Source of the DNA: an uncultured Rikenellaceae bacterium | Lineage (GTDB): Bacteria; Bacteroidota; Bacteroidia; Bacteroidales; Rikenellaceae | DNA: 64,000 nucleotides | Direction of reading: 5' to 3' | Assembly: GCA_947038405.1 (NCBI GenBank) | Contig: CAMQVY010000006.1 | Location: forward strand, 1-64,000 | Part shown: piece after piece, positions 1 through 8,733 of the stretch | Numbering within the stretch: the stretch's first letter is position 1 | Layout of the letters: each line of letters opens with the position of its first letter | Position numbers and translations under genes: made by a program | The notes under the pieces: generated by a model | Database searches by the model: none | What the model saw: only the letters and a program-made list of their open reading frames with translations | Told to the model about the DNA's origin: nothing

Positions 1-42
<42 letters not shown>

Positions 43-294
43 AAAAATTTTTGTTATAATATTGTATGAGTCCTGACTACTTATTTATCTTTTTATATAA
101 AAAGAATTGATAAATACTTGTTTTTTTTCTCTCTTGTTAACCAGTAAATCAAAGAACCGTGTTCGTTAAATTTGAAACTTAATTTGCCTTTTGAAAAACA
201 TCGATGTTTTTTCAAAAGTGACTCAGAGCATAAACTCGTTGTCTAAATTTCAAATTTAGTAAAGAACTTATTTGTTAATGCTTCGTTATCAAAG
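43..294 (-). promoter_or_regulatory. 16S rRNA leader with boxA-like site and hairpin
   Basis: This is the transcribed leader between the innermost rRNA promoter and the 16S 5' end. On the minus strand GGTTCTTTGATT (about 147-158) resembles the boxA antitermination element found ahead of rRNA genes. A nearly perfect inverted repeat at 188-218 (CTTTTGAAAAACA ... TGTTTTTTCAAAAG, one bulge) should form a hairpin, and 243-259 is a second short AT-rich palindrome. Whether these serve processing or antitermination is inference. No coding region is visible here. Confidence 0.6.
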
Positions 295-300
295 CGAGTG

Positions 301-331
301 CAAAGGTAAACCTTTTTTTTTAACTTCCAAA
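301..331 (-). promoter_or_regulatory. rRNA promoter, innermost of three
   Basis: On the minus strand, TTTG (328-331) and TACCTTTG (301-308) are separated by exactly 19 bp, matching the Bacteroidetes housekeeping promoter (-33 TTTG, -7 TAnnTTTG). Confidence 0.85.
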
Positions 332-429
332 CTTTAAGTGAAAATAATTTAAAGTTTTTTTCGTTAGCTGCTCTCGTTTAATTTAATCTAAACCATTCTC
401 GTTAGAATGCTTTATCTTATTAGCGAGTG

Positions 430-460
430 CAAAGGTAAACATTATTTTTTAACTTCCAAA
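430..460 (-). promoter_or_regulatory. rRNA promoter, middle of three
   Basis: TTTG at 457-460 and TACCTTTG at 430-437 on the minus strand, 19 bp apart. The surrounding bases repeat those of the innermost promoter almost exactly (GCGAGTGCAAAGGTAAAC at both sites, plus strand), so one is probably a tandem duplicate of the other. Confidence 0.85.
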
Positions 461-526
461 CTTTATTGAAAGTTTTTTAAATATTTTTTTCGATACACAT
501 TGTTCGCTTATCGTTCAAAGCGGATG

Positions 527-557
527 CAAATATATGGACATTTTTTAAACTTGCAAA
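527..557 (-). promoter_or_regulatory. rRNA promoter, outermost of three
   Basis: TTTG at 554-557 and TATATTTG at 527-534 on the minus strand, again 19 bp apart. It diverges more in sequence from the other two but keeps the same spacing. Confidence 0.8.
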
Positions 558-606
558 CTTTTTCGATGCTTTTTTTCAAGAAATATCGTTTATTCCTCAA
601 AAAGCC

Positions 607-1290
607 CTATCTACGCCCTACAACGAGGGTAGAGATATAACCAAATAACGCAATCAAAAACAGTACAATCAAAAAATAGTCAACCTCAAATGCAAAATTT
701 AATCGATAACCTTTAAGTATATGTATCAAATTCAACGTAAACAGAGTAAATAGTAGTGGCTTTAGCATCAATATCAACTTACGAACTATGTTTTTAGTAT
801 AAACAGCACCTGTCCAGTTCCAAATTATAGGTATAATTGCATTCGTAGACCTGTACCATTTAACATATACATCTCCTAGCTTATTAAAAGAGATACCCTC
901 TTCAAACATTAGCATTCGTTCTATAATTATTATAGAGATCAGAACAAAGACAAATATCAGTGACGAAGACCCTACATAGATTGTTATCCCAAGCATCATC
1001 AAGAAGTCGGACAAATAGTAAGGAAACCTTATTACGGAATATATACCTTTTGCATCAACAACCGATTGTAACGTATTTGAGTCTCGGTTCTCGGCGGCCC
1101 AACGAATTCGGAAGCTCAACAACAGAACTAGTCCCGAAAAGATATCATTCCACAAACTGCTATCACTAAATATGAACGGAGGGTTCATTAATATATATAG
1201 AACTATTATCCCTACATATATAATAGGGAGCAAAACCCTATTACGACACAGTATCCTGCCTGCCTTTATAAACTTATTCTTAAAAATCAT
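607..1290 (-). CDS. Membrane protein of the isoprenylcysteine/phospholipid methyltransferase type
   Basis: A 227-residue protein with about six hydrophobic segments. The middle carries the ICMT/PEMT-like pattern: G-x-Y (82-84), R-F-P-Y-Y (88-92), a hydrophobic hairpin, an E-E pair (130-131) and an L-G-D-x-Y segment (138-142). In known family members this region binds S-adenosylmethionine and methylates a lipid or prenylated target in the membrane; the substrate here is unknown. The ATG overlaps the stop codon of the PAP2 gene (TAATG), so the two are translationally coupled and may act on the same lipid. The match is by pattern only, and the usual R-H-P is R-F-P. Confidence 0.6.
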   Translation of the reverse strand: MIFKNKFIKAGRILCRNRVLLPIIYVGIIVLYILMNPPFIFSDSSLWNDIFSGLVLLLSFRIRWAAENRDSNTLQSVVDAKGIYSVIRFPYYLSDFLMMLGITIYVGSSSLIFVFVLISIIIIERMLMFEEGISFNKLGDVYVKWYRSTNAIIPIIWNWTGAVYTKNIVRKLILMLKPLLFTLFTLNLIHILKGYRLNFAFEVDYFLIVLFLIALFGYISTLVVGRR

Positions 1291-1841
1291 TATTTAGTTA
1301 TCTTTAGTAATACAATTGAATATAGCTTATACATAACGGTACCTATTGTGAAACCCAAAACTGAACCATACAGAATGTCCTCAGGAAAATGGACTCCTAA
1401 ATAGATTCTACTATAAGCGACCAATAACGCCCAAAGTATCAATCCCAAAGTTACCCATTTACATTTTATAACATATGAGCTGAAGAGTGCTACCGAAAAG
1501 GTTGTAGCAGCATGAGCAGAAACGGTTCCGTATAAACCTCCGACATATCCGCGAACAGTGTGCACCATACCATCTAACATCGGATCATGAGTTGGTCGAA
1601 GAGTTGGTAAGTTATTTTTGAACAAATTACACACTTGGTCTGCAATTCCAATTCCAATTCCCATAAAAAGTAGTGATAACAACATACTCTTTACTCCATA
1701 CTTTTTATATATCATATATAGTATATATATATATAGGGGAATCCAGGTCAATTTGCCTGAGACAATAAAGAAGAAGTTGTCTAGAAAATCTCCTCCGTCA
1801 AAATTTAATAATAAGAATAAACTGTTGTTTATTGAATCCAT
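1290..1841 (-). CDS. PAP2-family membrane phosphatase
   Basis: A 183-residue multi-spanning membrane protein with the three PAP2 signature blocks: K75-x6-R82-P83, S108-A-H110-A (the PSGH block) and S144-R145-x5-H151-x3-D155. The two histidines and the aspartate form the phosphatase centre. Family members remove phosphate from undecaprenyl pyrophosphate, lipid A or phosphatidylglycerophosphate at the outer face of the inner membrane; the sequence does not decide which. First gene of a two-gene unit with the downstream methyltransferase-like protein, overlapping it by one base. Confidence 0.85.
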   Translation of the reverse strand: MDSINNSLFLLLNFDGGDFLDNFFFIVSGKLTWIPLYIYILYMIYKKYGVKSMLLSLLFMGIGIGIADQVCNLFKNNLPTLRPTHDPMLDGMVHTVRGYVGGLYGTVSAHAATTFSVALFSSYVIKCKWVTLGLILWALLVAYSRIYLGVHFPEDILYGSVLGFTIGTVMYKLYSIVLLKITK

Positions 1842-1864
1842 AATAATTAGTTTAAATTAATACT

Positions 1865-1900
1865 CACTAAGCCCCCACTAACAGAGCTACGTGATTGAAG
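1865..1900 (-). repeat. Decayed copy of the 36-bp intergenic element
   Basis: Compared by eye with the reference unit at 31733-31768, 18 of 36 positions agree, best in the CTACGTG-ATTG part. It lies just downstream of the small membrane protein gene, like the better copies. Alone it would not be convincing. Confidence 0.3.
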
Positions 1901-2036
1901 TAAATAGTATACGTATAATATAAATAGAGCATGCTTCTCAATATACCTTTATATAATACATACTACCTAACTACGCCTGAGAATATAAATAGCATTCCCA
2001 AAACAAAACGAGCATCATCCAATTGTTTCATAGTAA

Positions 2037-2345
2037 TTAGGTTTTAGTTTTAGGCTTTTTAGTAAACAGCCTATCCTTAAAGATAATGACAAATAAATAG
2101 ATGGATGGCATGATATATTTGAGTCTAAATACATCTCCAAAGATAGAAGTGACTATATAATTAATACCGAATATAATACACACAACACTTAACAATCTAG
2201 CAAACCCCTTAATATTAAATGACTCTTGCTTCTCTTTAGTCCATTTACGATAACCAAATATATATTTAGGATAAAGCAGAACTAAAACTCCTCCTATGAT
2301 CCAGATTACTCCTACTACAATTCCTCCGTATTCAACCTCTTCCAT
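2037..2345 (-). CDS. Small membrane protein, DUF3784-like
   Basis: A 102-residue protein with three hydrophobic segments (about 8-25, 46-66 and 75-90) and a basic tail (KKPKTKT). A hydrophobic hairpin interrupted by a polar W-T-K-E-K-Q-E stretch resembles the DUF3784 group of small membrane proteins with no assigned function. It stands alone, with intergenic repeat elements on both sides. A possible -7 element lies upstream at 2380-2387. I do not assign a role. Confidence 0.6.
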   Translation of the reverse strand: MEEVEYGGIVVGVIWIIGGVLVLLYPKYIFGYRKWTKEKQESFNIKGFARLLSVVCIIFGINYIVTSIFGDVFRLKYIMPSIYLFVIIFKDRLFTKKPKTKT

Positions 2346-2379
2346 AATAATAATTTACATATCGACTCTCTTATCGTTT

Positions 2380-2387
2380 CAAATATA
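2380..2387 (-). promoter_or_regulatory. Possible -7 promoter element of the small membrane protein
   Basis: TATATTTG on the minus strand, 35 bp ahead of the ATG. No -33 TTTG at the usual distance. Confidence 0.35.
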
Positions 2388-2440
2388 GTAATTAAAACTG
2401 AAAAAACATCATAATTAAAAGAGTGTTTGTCACCCAATAA

Positions 2441-2502
2441 CACACAGCATCGCCAGAGGAGGGTAGCTTAAAAAAACTATACTGCTCTGGCGACGCTGTG
2501 GA
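2441..2502. repeat. Inverted pair of the 36-bp intergenic element
   Basis: Two arms, CACAGCATCGCCAGAG (2443-2458) and CTCTGGCGACGCTGTG (2485-2500), pair with one mismatch around an A-rich loop. The arms match the core of the 36-bp element. Located just downstream of the MBOAT gene, so the hairpin may also help end its transcript. Confidence 0.75.
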
Positions 2503-2525
2503 ATCAAATATAATAGGTATATATA

Positions 2526-4022
2526 TTAGAATTGAAAATATATGAACGGCTGTATCGTTGATGATTTAATCTGCATAACAGTCCATATAAGAAGTGCCAA
2601 CATAAGAGCCTTTACAAACAACGGCATCTTATCCATCAAAGAGCGAAAACGAACAGTAACTCCTGAACGAGTAAAATGTAGAGCATATCCGATTGTAAAT
2701 AGTAAGAAGAACTCTTTATACCCAAGTACAACCTCTGGGATCAACTCAAATTTAAAGTTAGTAAATATCTGAGAAAGCACTTGCTTTACGACAGTCATAT
2801 TGTCTGCCCTAAATAGTATCCAACTAAGACATACTATATGAAATGTAATAAACACCCCTATAACTCTTCGCCATGGAGACATCAACGACCCATCTGGTTT
2901 AAATGAACTCCACATTGTCATTGAGAATTTATGTATAGCTAACGCAACACCATGCAATGCCCCCCACAACACAAAACGCATCGCAGCACCATGCCACAAT
3001 CCACCAAGAAGCATTGTCATAAATAGATTCATGTATGTTCGCAACTTACCTTTGCGATTACCTCCCAAAGAGATATAGAGATAATCCCTCAACCAACTAG
3101 AGAGAGAAATGTGCCATCTTCTCCAAAATTCAGTAATAGTTGCCGATTTATATGGAGAGTCAAAGTTCTTTGGGAAATGGAAGCCCAATATAAGTGCGAT
3201 ACCAATCGCCATATCTGAATACCCCGAAAAATCACAATAAATCTGCAACGCATACGCATATACACCCATCAAATTCTCAAAGCCACTATATAAAAGAGGG
3301 GCATCGAATACCCTATCAACAAAGTTAAGACTTATATAGTCCGAAATTATAGCTTTTTTGAATAGTCCAGTAATAATTAAAAAGAACCCATAGTTAAACA
3401 TCGCCTTCGTAACAACTGTATCTCTATATATTTGTGGAATAAAATCTTTTGCTCGAACAATTGGACCTGCCACCAATTGAGGAAAAAACGATAGATAAAA
3501 GAGGTAATCAATCCATCTCTTAACGGGAGTGATCTCCTTTCTATATATATCTATAATATAACTCATAGATTGAAAGGTGAAGAATGACACCCCTACTGGT
3601 AGAAATATATTTTGGAAATCTAACCAATTCCCTCCTGAAACATCATTTACAATTGATATGAAGAAGTTTGTATATTTGAAATAACACAGAATACCTAAAT
3701 TTATTGAGATACTCAATGCGATAATCAACTTCGCCCTCAATTTACTCTTCGTCCTAGCAATTAAATATCCAAGAGTATAGTCCGACAATGATAACGCAAC
3801 AAGGAGTAGAAAGAAAATCCCACTTGTTTTATAGTAAAAAAATAGTGAAAATAGAGTAAGGTATAAAACTCTACCCAGATATCTCTTTTGAAGTAGTGGA
3901 TAAAAAAGGGCAAACAGACAGAATACAAACAAAAATAATCCACTAGAGAATATTAAAGGACTACTTGGGTTATATTTCAACTGTTCTAAAACAGCACTAC
4001 CAATCGAAGTAAAATCTATCAT
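2526..4022 (-). CDS. MBOAT-family O-acyltransferase (AlgI/DltB type)
   Basis: A polytopic membrane protein of 498 residues. It has the MBOAT core: F-W-R-R-W-H-I-S-L (about 299-307), L-R-D-Y, and the active-site histidine H344 in G-L-W-H-G-A. Relatives (AlgI, DltB, PatA) move acyl groups across the membrane onto secreted polymers. It lies directly downstream of two SGNH hydrolase-like genes, the usual partners in polysaccharide or peptidoglycan O-acetylation. The open frame extends upstream to a GTG at 4052, but that extension lies in an intergenic repeat (4043-4078), so I start at ATG 4022. The acceptor polymer is unknown. Confidence 0.9.
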   Translation of the reverse strand: MIDFTSIGSAVLEQLKYNPSSPLIFSSGLFLFVFCLFALFYPLLQKRYLGRVLYLTLFSLFFYYKTSGIFFLLLVALSLSDYTLGYLIARTKSKLRAKLIIALSISINLGILCYFKYTNFFISIVNDVSGGNWLDFQNIFLPVGVSFFTFQSMSYIIDIYRKEITPVKRWIDYLFYLSFFPQLVAGPIVRAKDFIPQIYRDTVVTKAMFNYGFFLIITGLFKKAIISDYISLNFVDRVFDAPLLYSGFENLMGVYAYALQIYCDFSGYSDMAIGIALILGFHFPKNFDSPYKSATITEFWRRWHISLSSWLRDYLYISLGGNRKGKLRTYMNLFMTMLLGGLWHGAAMRFVLWGALHGVALAIHKFSMTMWSSFKPDGSLMSPWRRVIGVFITFHIVCLSWILFRADNMTVVKQVLSQIFTNFKFELIPEVVLGYKEFFLLFTIGYALHFTRSGVTVRFRSLMDKMPLFVKALMLALLIWTVMQIKSSTIQPFIYFQF

Positions 4023-4042
4023 AATATAAAAATTATTTTTCC

Positions 4043-4078
4043 ATGCAATCACGCATCACCGCCTGCACAAGAGTATTA
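4043..4078 (+). repeat. Single copy of the 36-bp intergenic element
   Basis: The core GCATCACCGCCTGCAC aligns without gaps to the units at 30991 and 31673. It fills the gap between the SGNH gene and the MBOAT start. Confidence 0.7.
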
Positions 4079-4093
4079 CACCAAACTAAAAAC

Positions 4094-5377
4094 TTAATTA
4101 AGCCCTAAAATATAATTATTATAAGCTCGAGCAATAGCATCATACAACAACTCTCCCTGTATCTCATATCCTTCCACAGTGAAATGTATTCCATCTCTCC
4201 TGATTATACCACTTTGTGTTAACCAACGGCTTGACCCGTCTCCCCCCATAATCGAACGAAAATCCCACAAAAGCAAACTATCATTGTGAACAACACTCTC
4301 GATAATCGTTGAAACATCATCAATATGTGCATTAGGTTCTTTACGAGCACGCCCACTAGAGCTATAACTTCTAAAGTTCTCCACAGGAGTAGTCATTATA
4401 ATTGGAGTCTCAGGCGCAATTTTCTTCAGATTTTCTACAACTCCTATGATACTACCCTCAATCTCCGACTCTTTTATCGGAGTATAAAAACTATCGTTAG
4501 TCCCTAGCGATACAATAATTAAATCTGGATTAAATATCTCTAGTGACTTAAATTTAATCGAATCATCATAATGTTTGAAACACGCACCATTTACCCCTAG
4601 CGTATGATACAACACCCCAGGCTTACCATTCTCCAAAATAAAACCATAATAACTATGGTTATTATACTCACCCCACACTCGCCCACGCAACGCAGCACTA
4701 TTTACACTCTTATTTAAAAGTATGTCAGTACTCTCAACTGTTGCAATGTTAGGAATTGTCAAATCAGCCAAAGAGGTATCAGCCATAAGCAATGGAGCTT
4801 TCTCCCCATGCAAGACTCGTATTAGGTTATATGAACTATCGGAATCAATAACAAATTCCACTGCCCGATTAGTAGATTCAATAGTATATCCTGTAAATCC
4901 CGCCTTTGCTCTCTGAGCAAATCGAGTTATATCAAACTTCGTCCAGTTATTAACAGACTTTATTGAGTAGCCTAATGATCCATTTGTTTTGATAATTTGG
5001 TAAGGCATAATTAAGCCATTACCTGCAAATCCAAACTCAGAAGCTAATAGGTCTCTGGTCTTATTTGTAAAATAACCTCCTTGAATGTGAGAGTCACCAA
5101 TATGAAGAATAGAAACAACCTCTTCACTCCCTCTCTTAATACGTAGTAGTTTATCAAAAAGTTTATTTAACGTCGAAGTATCCCCTTCAATCCTATTAAG
5201 ATCACGATCAATACGATTATACCTTGCAATACAAGATAGAGAGTCATTAAGATGACACATATAAGCATCATTACTTACTTGCTCAATATTCTCATTCGAC
5301 TCATCATCAAATGGAATAAAACTCAAAAGTGCAAGTACAAGTATAGATATTGAGATGTAGAAACAGCGTATTTTCAT
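4094..5377 (-). CDS. Secreted or anchored SGNH/GDSL hydrolase, MBOAT partner
   Basis: A 427-residue protein with an N-terminal hydrophobic segment (about 5-22) that is a signal peptide or anchor. SGNH blocks are visible: G94-D-S96-H (nucleophile Ser96), G292-T-N294-D and D395-G-I-H398. Such proteins act in the periplasm as acetyl-esterases or acetyltransferases; next to an MBOAT protein, transfer of acetyl to a glycan is the likely role (compare AlgJ/AlgX, PatB). Its ATG overlaps the stop of the preceding SGNH gene by one base (TAATG), so the pair is co-translated. Confidence 0.85.
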   Translation of the reverse strand: MKIRCFYISISILVLALLSFIPFDDESNENIEQVSNDAYMCHLNDSLSCIARYNRIDRDLNRIEGDTSTLNKLFDKLLRIKRGSEEVVSILHIGDSHIQGGYFTNKTRDLLASEFGFAGNGLIMPYQIIKTNGSLGYSIKSVNNWTKFDITRFAQRAKAGFTGYTIESTNRAVEFVIDSDSSYNLIRVLHGEKAPLLMADTSLADLTIPNIATVESTDILLNKSVNSAALRGRVWGEYNNHSYYGFILENGKPGVLYHTLGVNGACFKHYDDSIKFKSLEIFNPDLIIVSLGTNDSFYTPIKESEIEGSIIGVVENLKKIAPETPIIMTTPVENFRSYSSSGRARKEPNAHIDDVSTIIESVVHNDSLLLWDFRSIMGGDGSSRWLTQSGIIRRDGIHFTVEGYEIQGELLYDAIARAYNNYILGLN

Positions 5378-6978
5378 TAATTTATAGTAGTATGAATATC
5401 TATTAAAGATATCTTATATCGAGGTGGTATTGGATCTATGTTGTAAGTAATAGGCTTATGGTCTACCCTCTTAATAGTTGCACCTCCATATAAATTATTA
5501 ATATGTGTAGAGTCTGATTCAACTCCCATCATAAAATCTTCAGCCTCTTTAAACAGAGAGGCTACAAATTTATTTGCTAAAAACTTCCCTCCAGATTGAC
5601 TAAAGTGCGTATAATCTTTTGCACCCCATCTCTTATTTACGAACTCAACCATACTATTCTCGCCACCCATAGCTTGAAAAGTATTCCAAAATGCGATTCC
5701 ACAACTATCTGCAACAGAACGTTGAGCCTCTATCATTTTTTTCAGTGTCGGCATAGTTATAAACTCACCATCAACTTGAATACTTCGATCACTAACACCC
5801 ATCAAAAGAATAGAACTATTAGGGAATGACCTCTTCATATGAGTAACAACTCTACGCATCAGTCGCGCATAACCGCTGTAATCACTCACTTCAGCAGTAA
5901 GTATATTAAGTCCATATTGCAGAACAATCATATCATATTTAAGAGATTCATTAATCTGTCGATTAATAGAGTGGCTACTTCCACATAGAGATAATCCTGA
6001 ATTACCCCTCAAAGAGTAGTTATCAACCACCACTCCTACTCCATCTTCAAACGTAACACCATATCCAATGAAGCCATCATGGTTATCGATCTTTATCTCC
6101 AAAGAGCAAATATCTCCAGTAATATTTATTTTCTGAACTTTGTCACTTGTTTGCGGTGTAAATATCTGCGAAATAGAGTCATTAATAACAACGGTGATAA
6201 TACTCTCACCCCTATTCATAAATATAAATCTAGCTAAAGAGCAATTTTTCAGATATTTTCGATATTTAACCCCTTCATATCGAACAGATGCACCTTCCAA
6301 CGCCTCAAATATCTCACCCGAAACATAAAATTTATCTTTAAGCTCCTCTGGTATCGATTTTGGGGTTAACAGAGAGTGACGTTTCCATGCGTTGAACGTA
6401 TGCTTAACGCTCCCCCTAAACTGAGATACAATCGAAGTGATCGGCACAAAGCCAACACCCCTACCAGAGAATCGACTTTGCAACAGCTCTCTCACATCAG
6501 CCGTAAATAGATCACCCTCAATAAATGAATCTCCAAAAAATGCGATTCTCATATCAGTTTTCGAAGAATCAACCATTTTAGCATAAAATTCCGATACAGA
6601 ACTACTAGATCTTATGGTATCAAACTCCTCAATCGGAATTGAAGCTATATTAACCTTTGAAATATCTCTTGTAATCAAAGGCTCAACTTTCGGAGTTTTA
6701 ACACTCCAATTATGTTCAACAACCTCAACCGTATCAACAACAGTAGTATCTAATGTATCTGGGACATTAACCATAAATGTTGTATCTAATAGCAATTCGG
6801 CACCCTCAACCCCTGTTGTATCATCTTCAAATGTAATTATATCACTAAGAATATTTACTTTCTTAGTTTTATATTCACCAAACTCTACACGAGGAATCAC
6901 CGTAGCACTCAAAAGAACTCCGATAACCATTAGTGCCATCCAAAAACTATATGAAATATAACTCTTATTATTTGCCAT
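5377..6978 (-). CDS. Membrane-anchored SGNH/GDSL hydrolase, MBOAT partner
   Basis: A 533-residue protein with one N-terminal membrane segment (about 9-28), then a low-complexity D/T/V-rich linker (50-90) and an SGNH domain: G-D150-S151-F (nucleophile), a G-L-N block (Q-Y-G-L-N) and a C-terminal D-Y-T-H. It is the first gene of a three-gene unit with a second SGNH protein and the MBOAT acyltransferase. The two SGNH domains are not close copies: block III is G-L-N here and G-T-N-D in its partner. They may split acetyl transfer and removal, or act on successive steps. Confidence 0.82.
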   Translation of the reverse strand: MANNKSYISYSFWMALMVIGVLLSATVIPRVEFGEYKTKKVNILSDIITFEDDTTGVEGAELLLDTTFMVNVPDTLDTTVVDTVEVVEHNWSVKTPKVEPLITRDISKVNIASIPIEEFDTIRSSSSVSEFYAKMVDSSKTDMRIAFFGDSFIEGDLFTADVRELLQSRFSGRGVGFVPITSIVSQFRGSVKHTFNAWKRHSLLTPKSIPEELKDKFYVSGEIFEALEGASVRYEGVKYRKYLKNCSLARFIFMNRGESIITVVINDSISQIFTPQTSDKVQKINITGDICSLEIKIDNHDGFIGYGVTFEDGVGVVVDNYSLRGNSGLSLCGSSHSINRQINESLKYDMIVLQYGLNILTAEVSDYSGYARLMRRVVTHMKRSFPNSSILLMGVSDRSIQVDGEFITMPTLKKMIEAQRSVADSCGIAFWNTFQAMGGENSMVEFVNKRWGAKDYTHFSQSGGKFLANKFVASLFKEAEDFMMGVESDSTHINNLYGGATIKRVDHKPITYNIDPIPPRYKISLIDIHTTIN

Positions 6979-7015
6979 ACAATATACTATGTTCCAATAA
7001 ACTCTTATTAAGATA

Positions 7016-7067
7016 ATAAAAAGGAAGTTTCCAAAAAAGATTAAATTAAAACTTTTTTGAAAACTTC
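7016..7067 (-). terminator. Terminator of cysS
   Basis: On the minus strand GAAGTTTTCAAAAAAG and CTTTTTTGGAAACTTC pair (one mismatch) around a 12-nt loop, followed by CTTTTTATT. It lies just after the cysS stop. Confidence 0.75.
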
Positions 7068-7089
7068 ACTCTCAATTAATTCTGTTTAT

Positions 7090-8562
7090 TTATATGATTT
7101 CCCAATCGCAACCATCTTTGCGATCCTTAACCTGAACTCCAATCTCAGCCAATTTATCTCTAATAAGATCTGACGTTGCCCAATCTTTATTCACTTTAGC
7201 CTCACTTCTCACCTCAATTAACATCTCAACCAAAGGAGATACCAAGTCATTAGATTGATCTACCTTCTCATCTTTAAGACCAAGAACATCAAATACAATC
7301 TTTTTAACCAAAGAAGTTAAACTCTCTAAATCAGTACTATTAATTGACTGCTGACCATCATGTAGTTGATTGATAATCTTCACCCAGTCAAAAAGTGCAG
7401 ATATTACAATCGGAGTATTTAAGTCGTCATTCATTGCATCTAAATATCTACTCTCCAAATCTGAAATATCTACTGAAGATGTCGCTTTAGGTTCAATTTT
7501 AGAGAGAGTTTGCACAGCTCTCATCAAACGCTCCAACCCTTTTTCTGAAGCTTGTAATGCTTCATTCGAGAAGTCCAAAGTACTACGATAGTGAGCTTGA
7601 AGTACAAAGAAACGTATAGTCATTGGAGAGTATGATTGAACGAGTAGTTTGTGACTACCCTCAAATAGCTCCTCTAATGTTATAAAGTTACCTAAACTCT
7701 TACCCATCTTTTGACCATTGATGGTAATCATATTATTATGCATCCAATACTTTGCGGCATCATGTCCACAAGCAGCTACACTCTGTGCGATTTCACACTC
7801 ATGGTGAGGAAACATTAAATCCATTCCACCTCCATGAATATCGAATCGAGCACCAAGATACTTCGTACTCATAGCCGAACACTCAAGGTGCCATCCAGGA
7901 AATCCTACGCTCCAAGGAGAGTTCCATCTCATAATATGCTCCGCAGGAGCTTGTTTCCATAGAGCAAAGTCAAACGAGTTACGTTTATCACTCTGTCCAT
8001 CCAAAGTTCTAGTATTTGCAACCATATCCTCTAGTACACGACCAGATAATTTGCCATAGTGATACTGCTTATCATATTTCGCAACATCAAAATATACAGA
8101 TCCGTTTGAGACATAAGCAAACCCTTTCTCAAGGAGCTGTTCAATAAGTTCAATCTGCTCTAAGATATGACCTGAAGCACGAGGCTCAATACTTGGAGAT
8201 TTAACCTCAAGCATCCTCATTGCATCATGGTATCTCTCCGTAAAGAAGTGTGAAACCTCCATCGGCTCTAATTTATCAATACGAGCTTTTTTACTAATTT
8301 TGTCTTCACCCTCATCAGCATCATTCTCCAGGTGTCCAACATCTGTAATATTTCTGACATAGCGTACCTTATATCCAATATCCTGAAGATAACGGAACAG
8401 CACGTCAAACGTCACAGCAGGTCGAGCATGCCCTAAGTGAGCATCACCATATACAGTTGGACCACAAACGTACAACCCAACAAATGGCGGGTTATAGGGT
8501 TTGAACTCCTCTTTTTTTCTTGATAGTGTATTGTAAATAGACAGCTTTTGTTCTCTTTCCAT
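7090..8562 (-). CDS. cysS: Cysteine--tRNA ligase
   Basis: A 490-residue class I aminoacyl-tRNA synthetase of normal length that charges tRNA-Cys in the cytoplasm. Visible motifs are Y-V-C33-G-P-T-V-Y (zinc and substrate site), the HIGH variant H42-L-G-H, G-W-H-L-E-C, the zinc-binding M-F-P-H-H-E-C-E segment, and K-M-G-K-S (KMSKS, about 285). The C-terminal quarter is the helical and anticodon-binding part. It is divergent from the DUF2723 gene and has its own terminator. Start ATG at 8562 as in other CysS. Confidence 0.97.
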   Translation of the reverse strand: MEREQKLSIYNTLSRKKEEFKPYNPPFVGLYVCGPTVYGDAHLGHARPAVTFDVLFRYLQDIGYKVRYVRNITDVGHLENDADEGEDKISKKARIDKLEPMEVSHFFTERYHDAMRMLEVKSPSIEPRASGHILEQIELIEQLLEKGFAYVSNGSVYFDVAKYDKQYHYGKLSGRVLEDMVANTRTLDGQSDKRNSFDFALWKQAPAEHIMRWNSPWSVGFPGWHLECSAMSTKYLGARFDIHGGGMDLMFPHHECEIAQSVAACGHDAAKYWMHNNMITINGQKMGKSLGNFITLEELFEGSHKLLVQSYSPMTIRFFVLQAHYRSTLDFSNEALQASEKGLERLMRAVQTLSKIEPKATSSVDISDLESRYLDAMNDDLNTPIVISALFDWVKIINQLHDGQQSINSTDLESLTSLVKKIVFDVLGLKDEKVDQSNDLVSPLVEMLIEVRSEAKVNKDWATSDLIRDKLAEIGVQVKDRKDGCDWEII

Positions 8563-8646
8563 CGCCTAAATAATTATATTAAGCTACAAAATTAATAACT
8601 TTATTAATAAGTTAAGACTAAATACTCATTTTGATGATATTTTTTT

Positions 8647-8654
8647 TATTTTTG
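8647..8654 (+). promoter_or_regulatory. Possible -7 promoter element of the DUF2723 gene
   Basis: TATTTTTG on the plus strand, 79 bp ahead of the ATG at 8734. A TTTG lies upstream at 8630-8633, but 13 bp away rather than 19. Confidence 0.4.
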
Positions 8655-8733
8655 CACTAACATTAAGTGATTATCATACACTTAGAAGAGATAAAAAACG
8701 TTAAAATTAAAATAATAACCCAAAAACAAAAGA

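Noticed and set aside
4023-4052. N-terminal GTG extension of the MBOAT protein (ten residues)
   Set aside because: It runs into a 36-bp intergenic repeat, and an ATG at 4022 begins a natural membrane-protein start.
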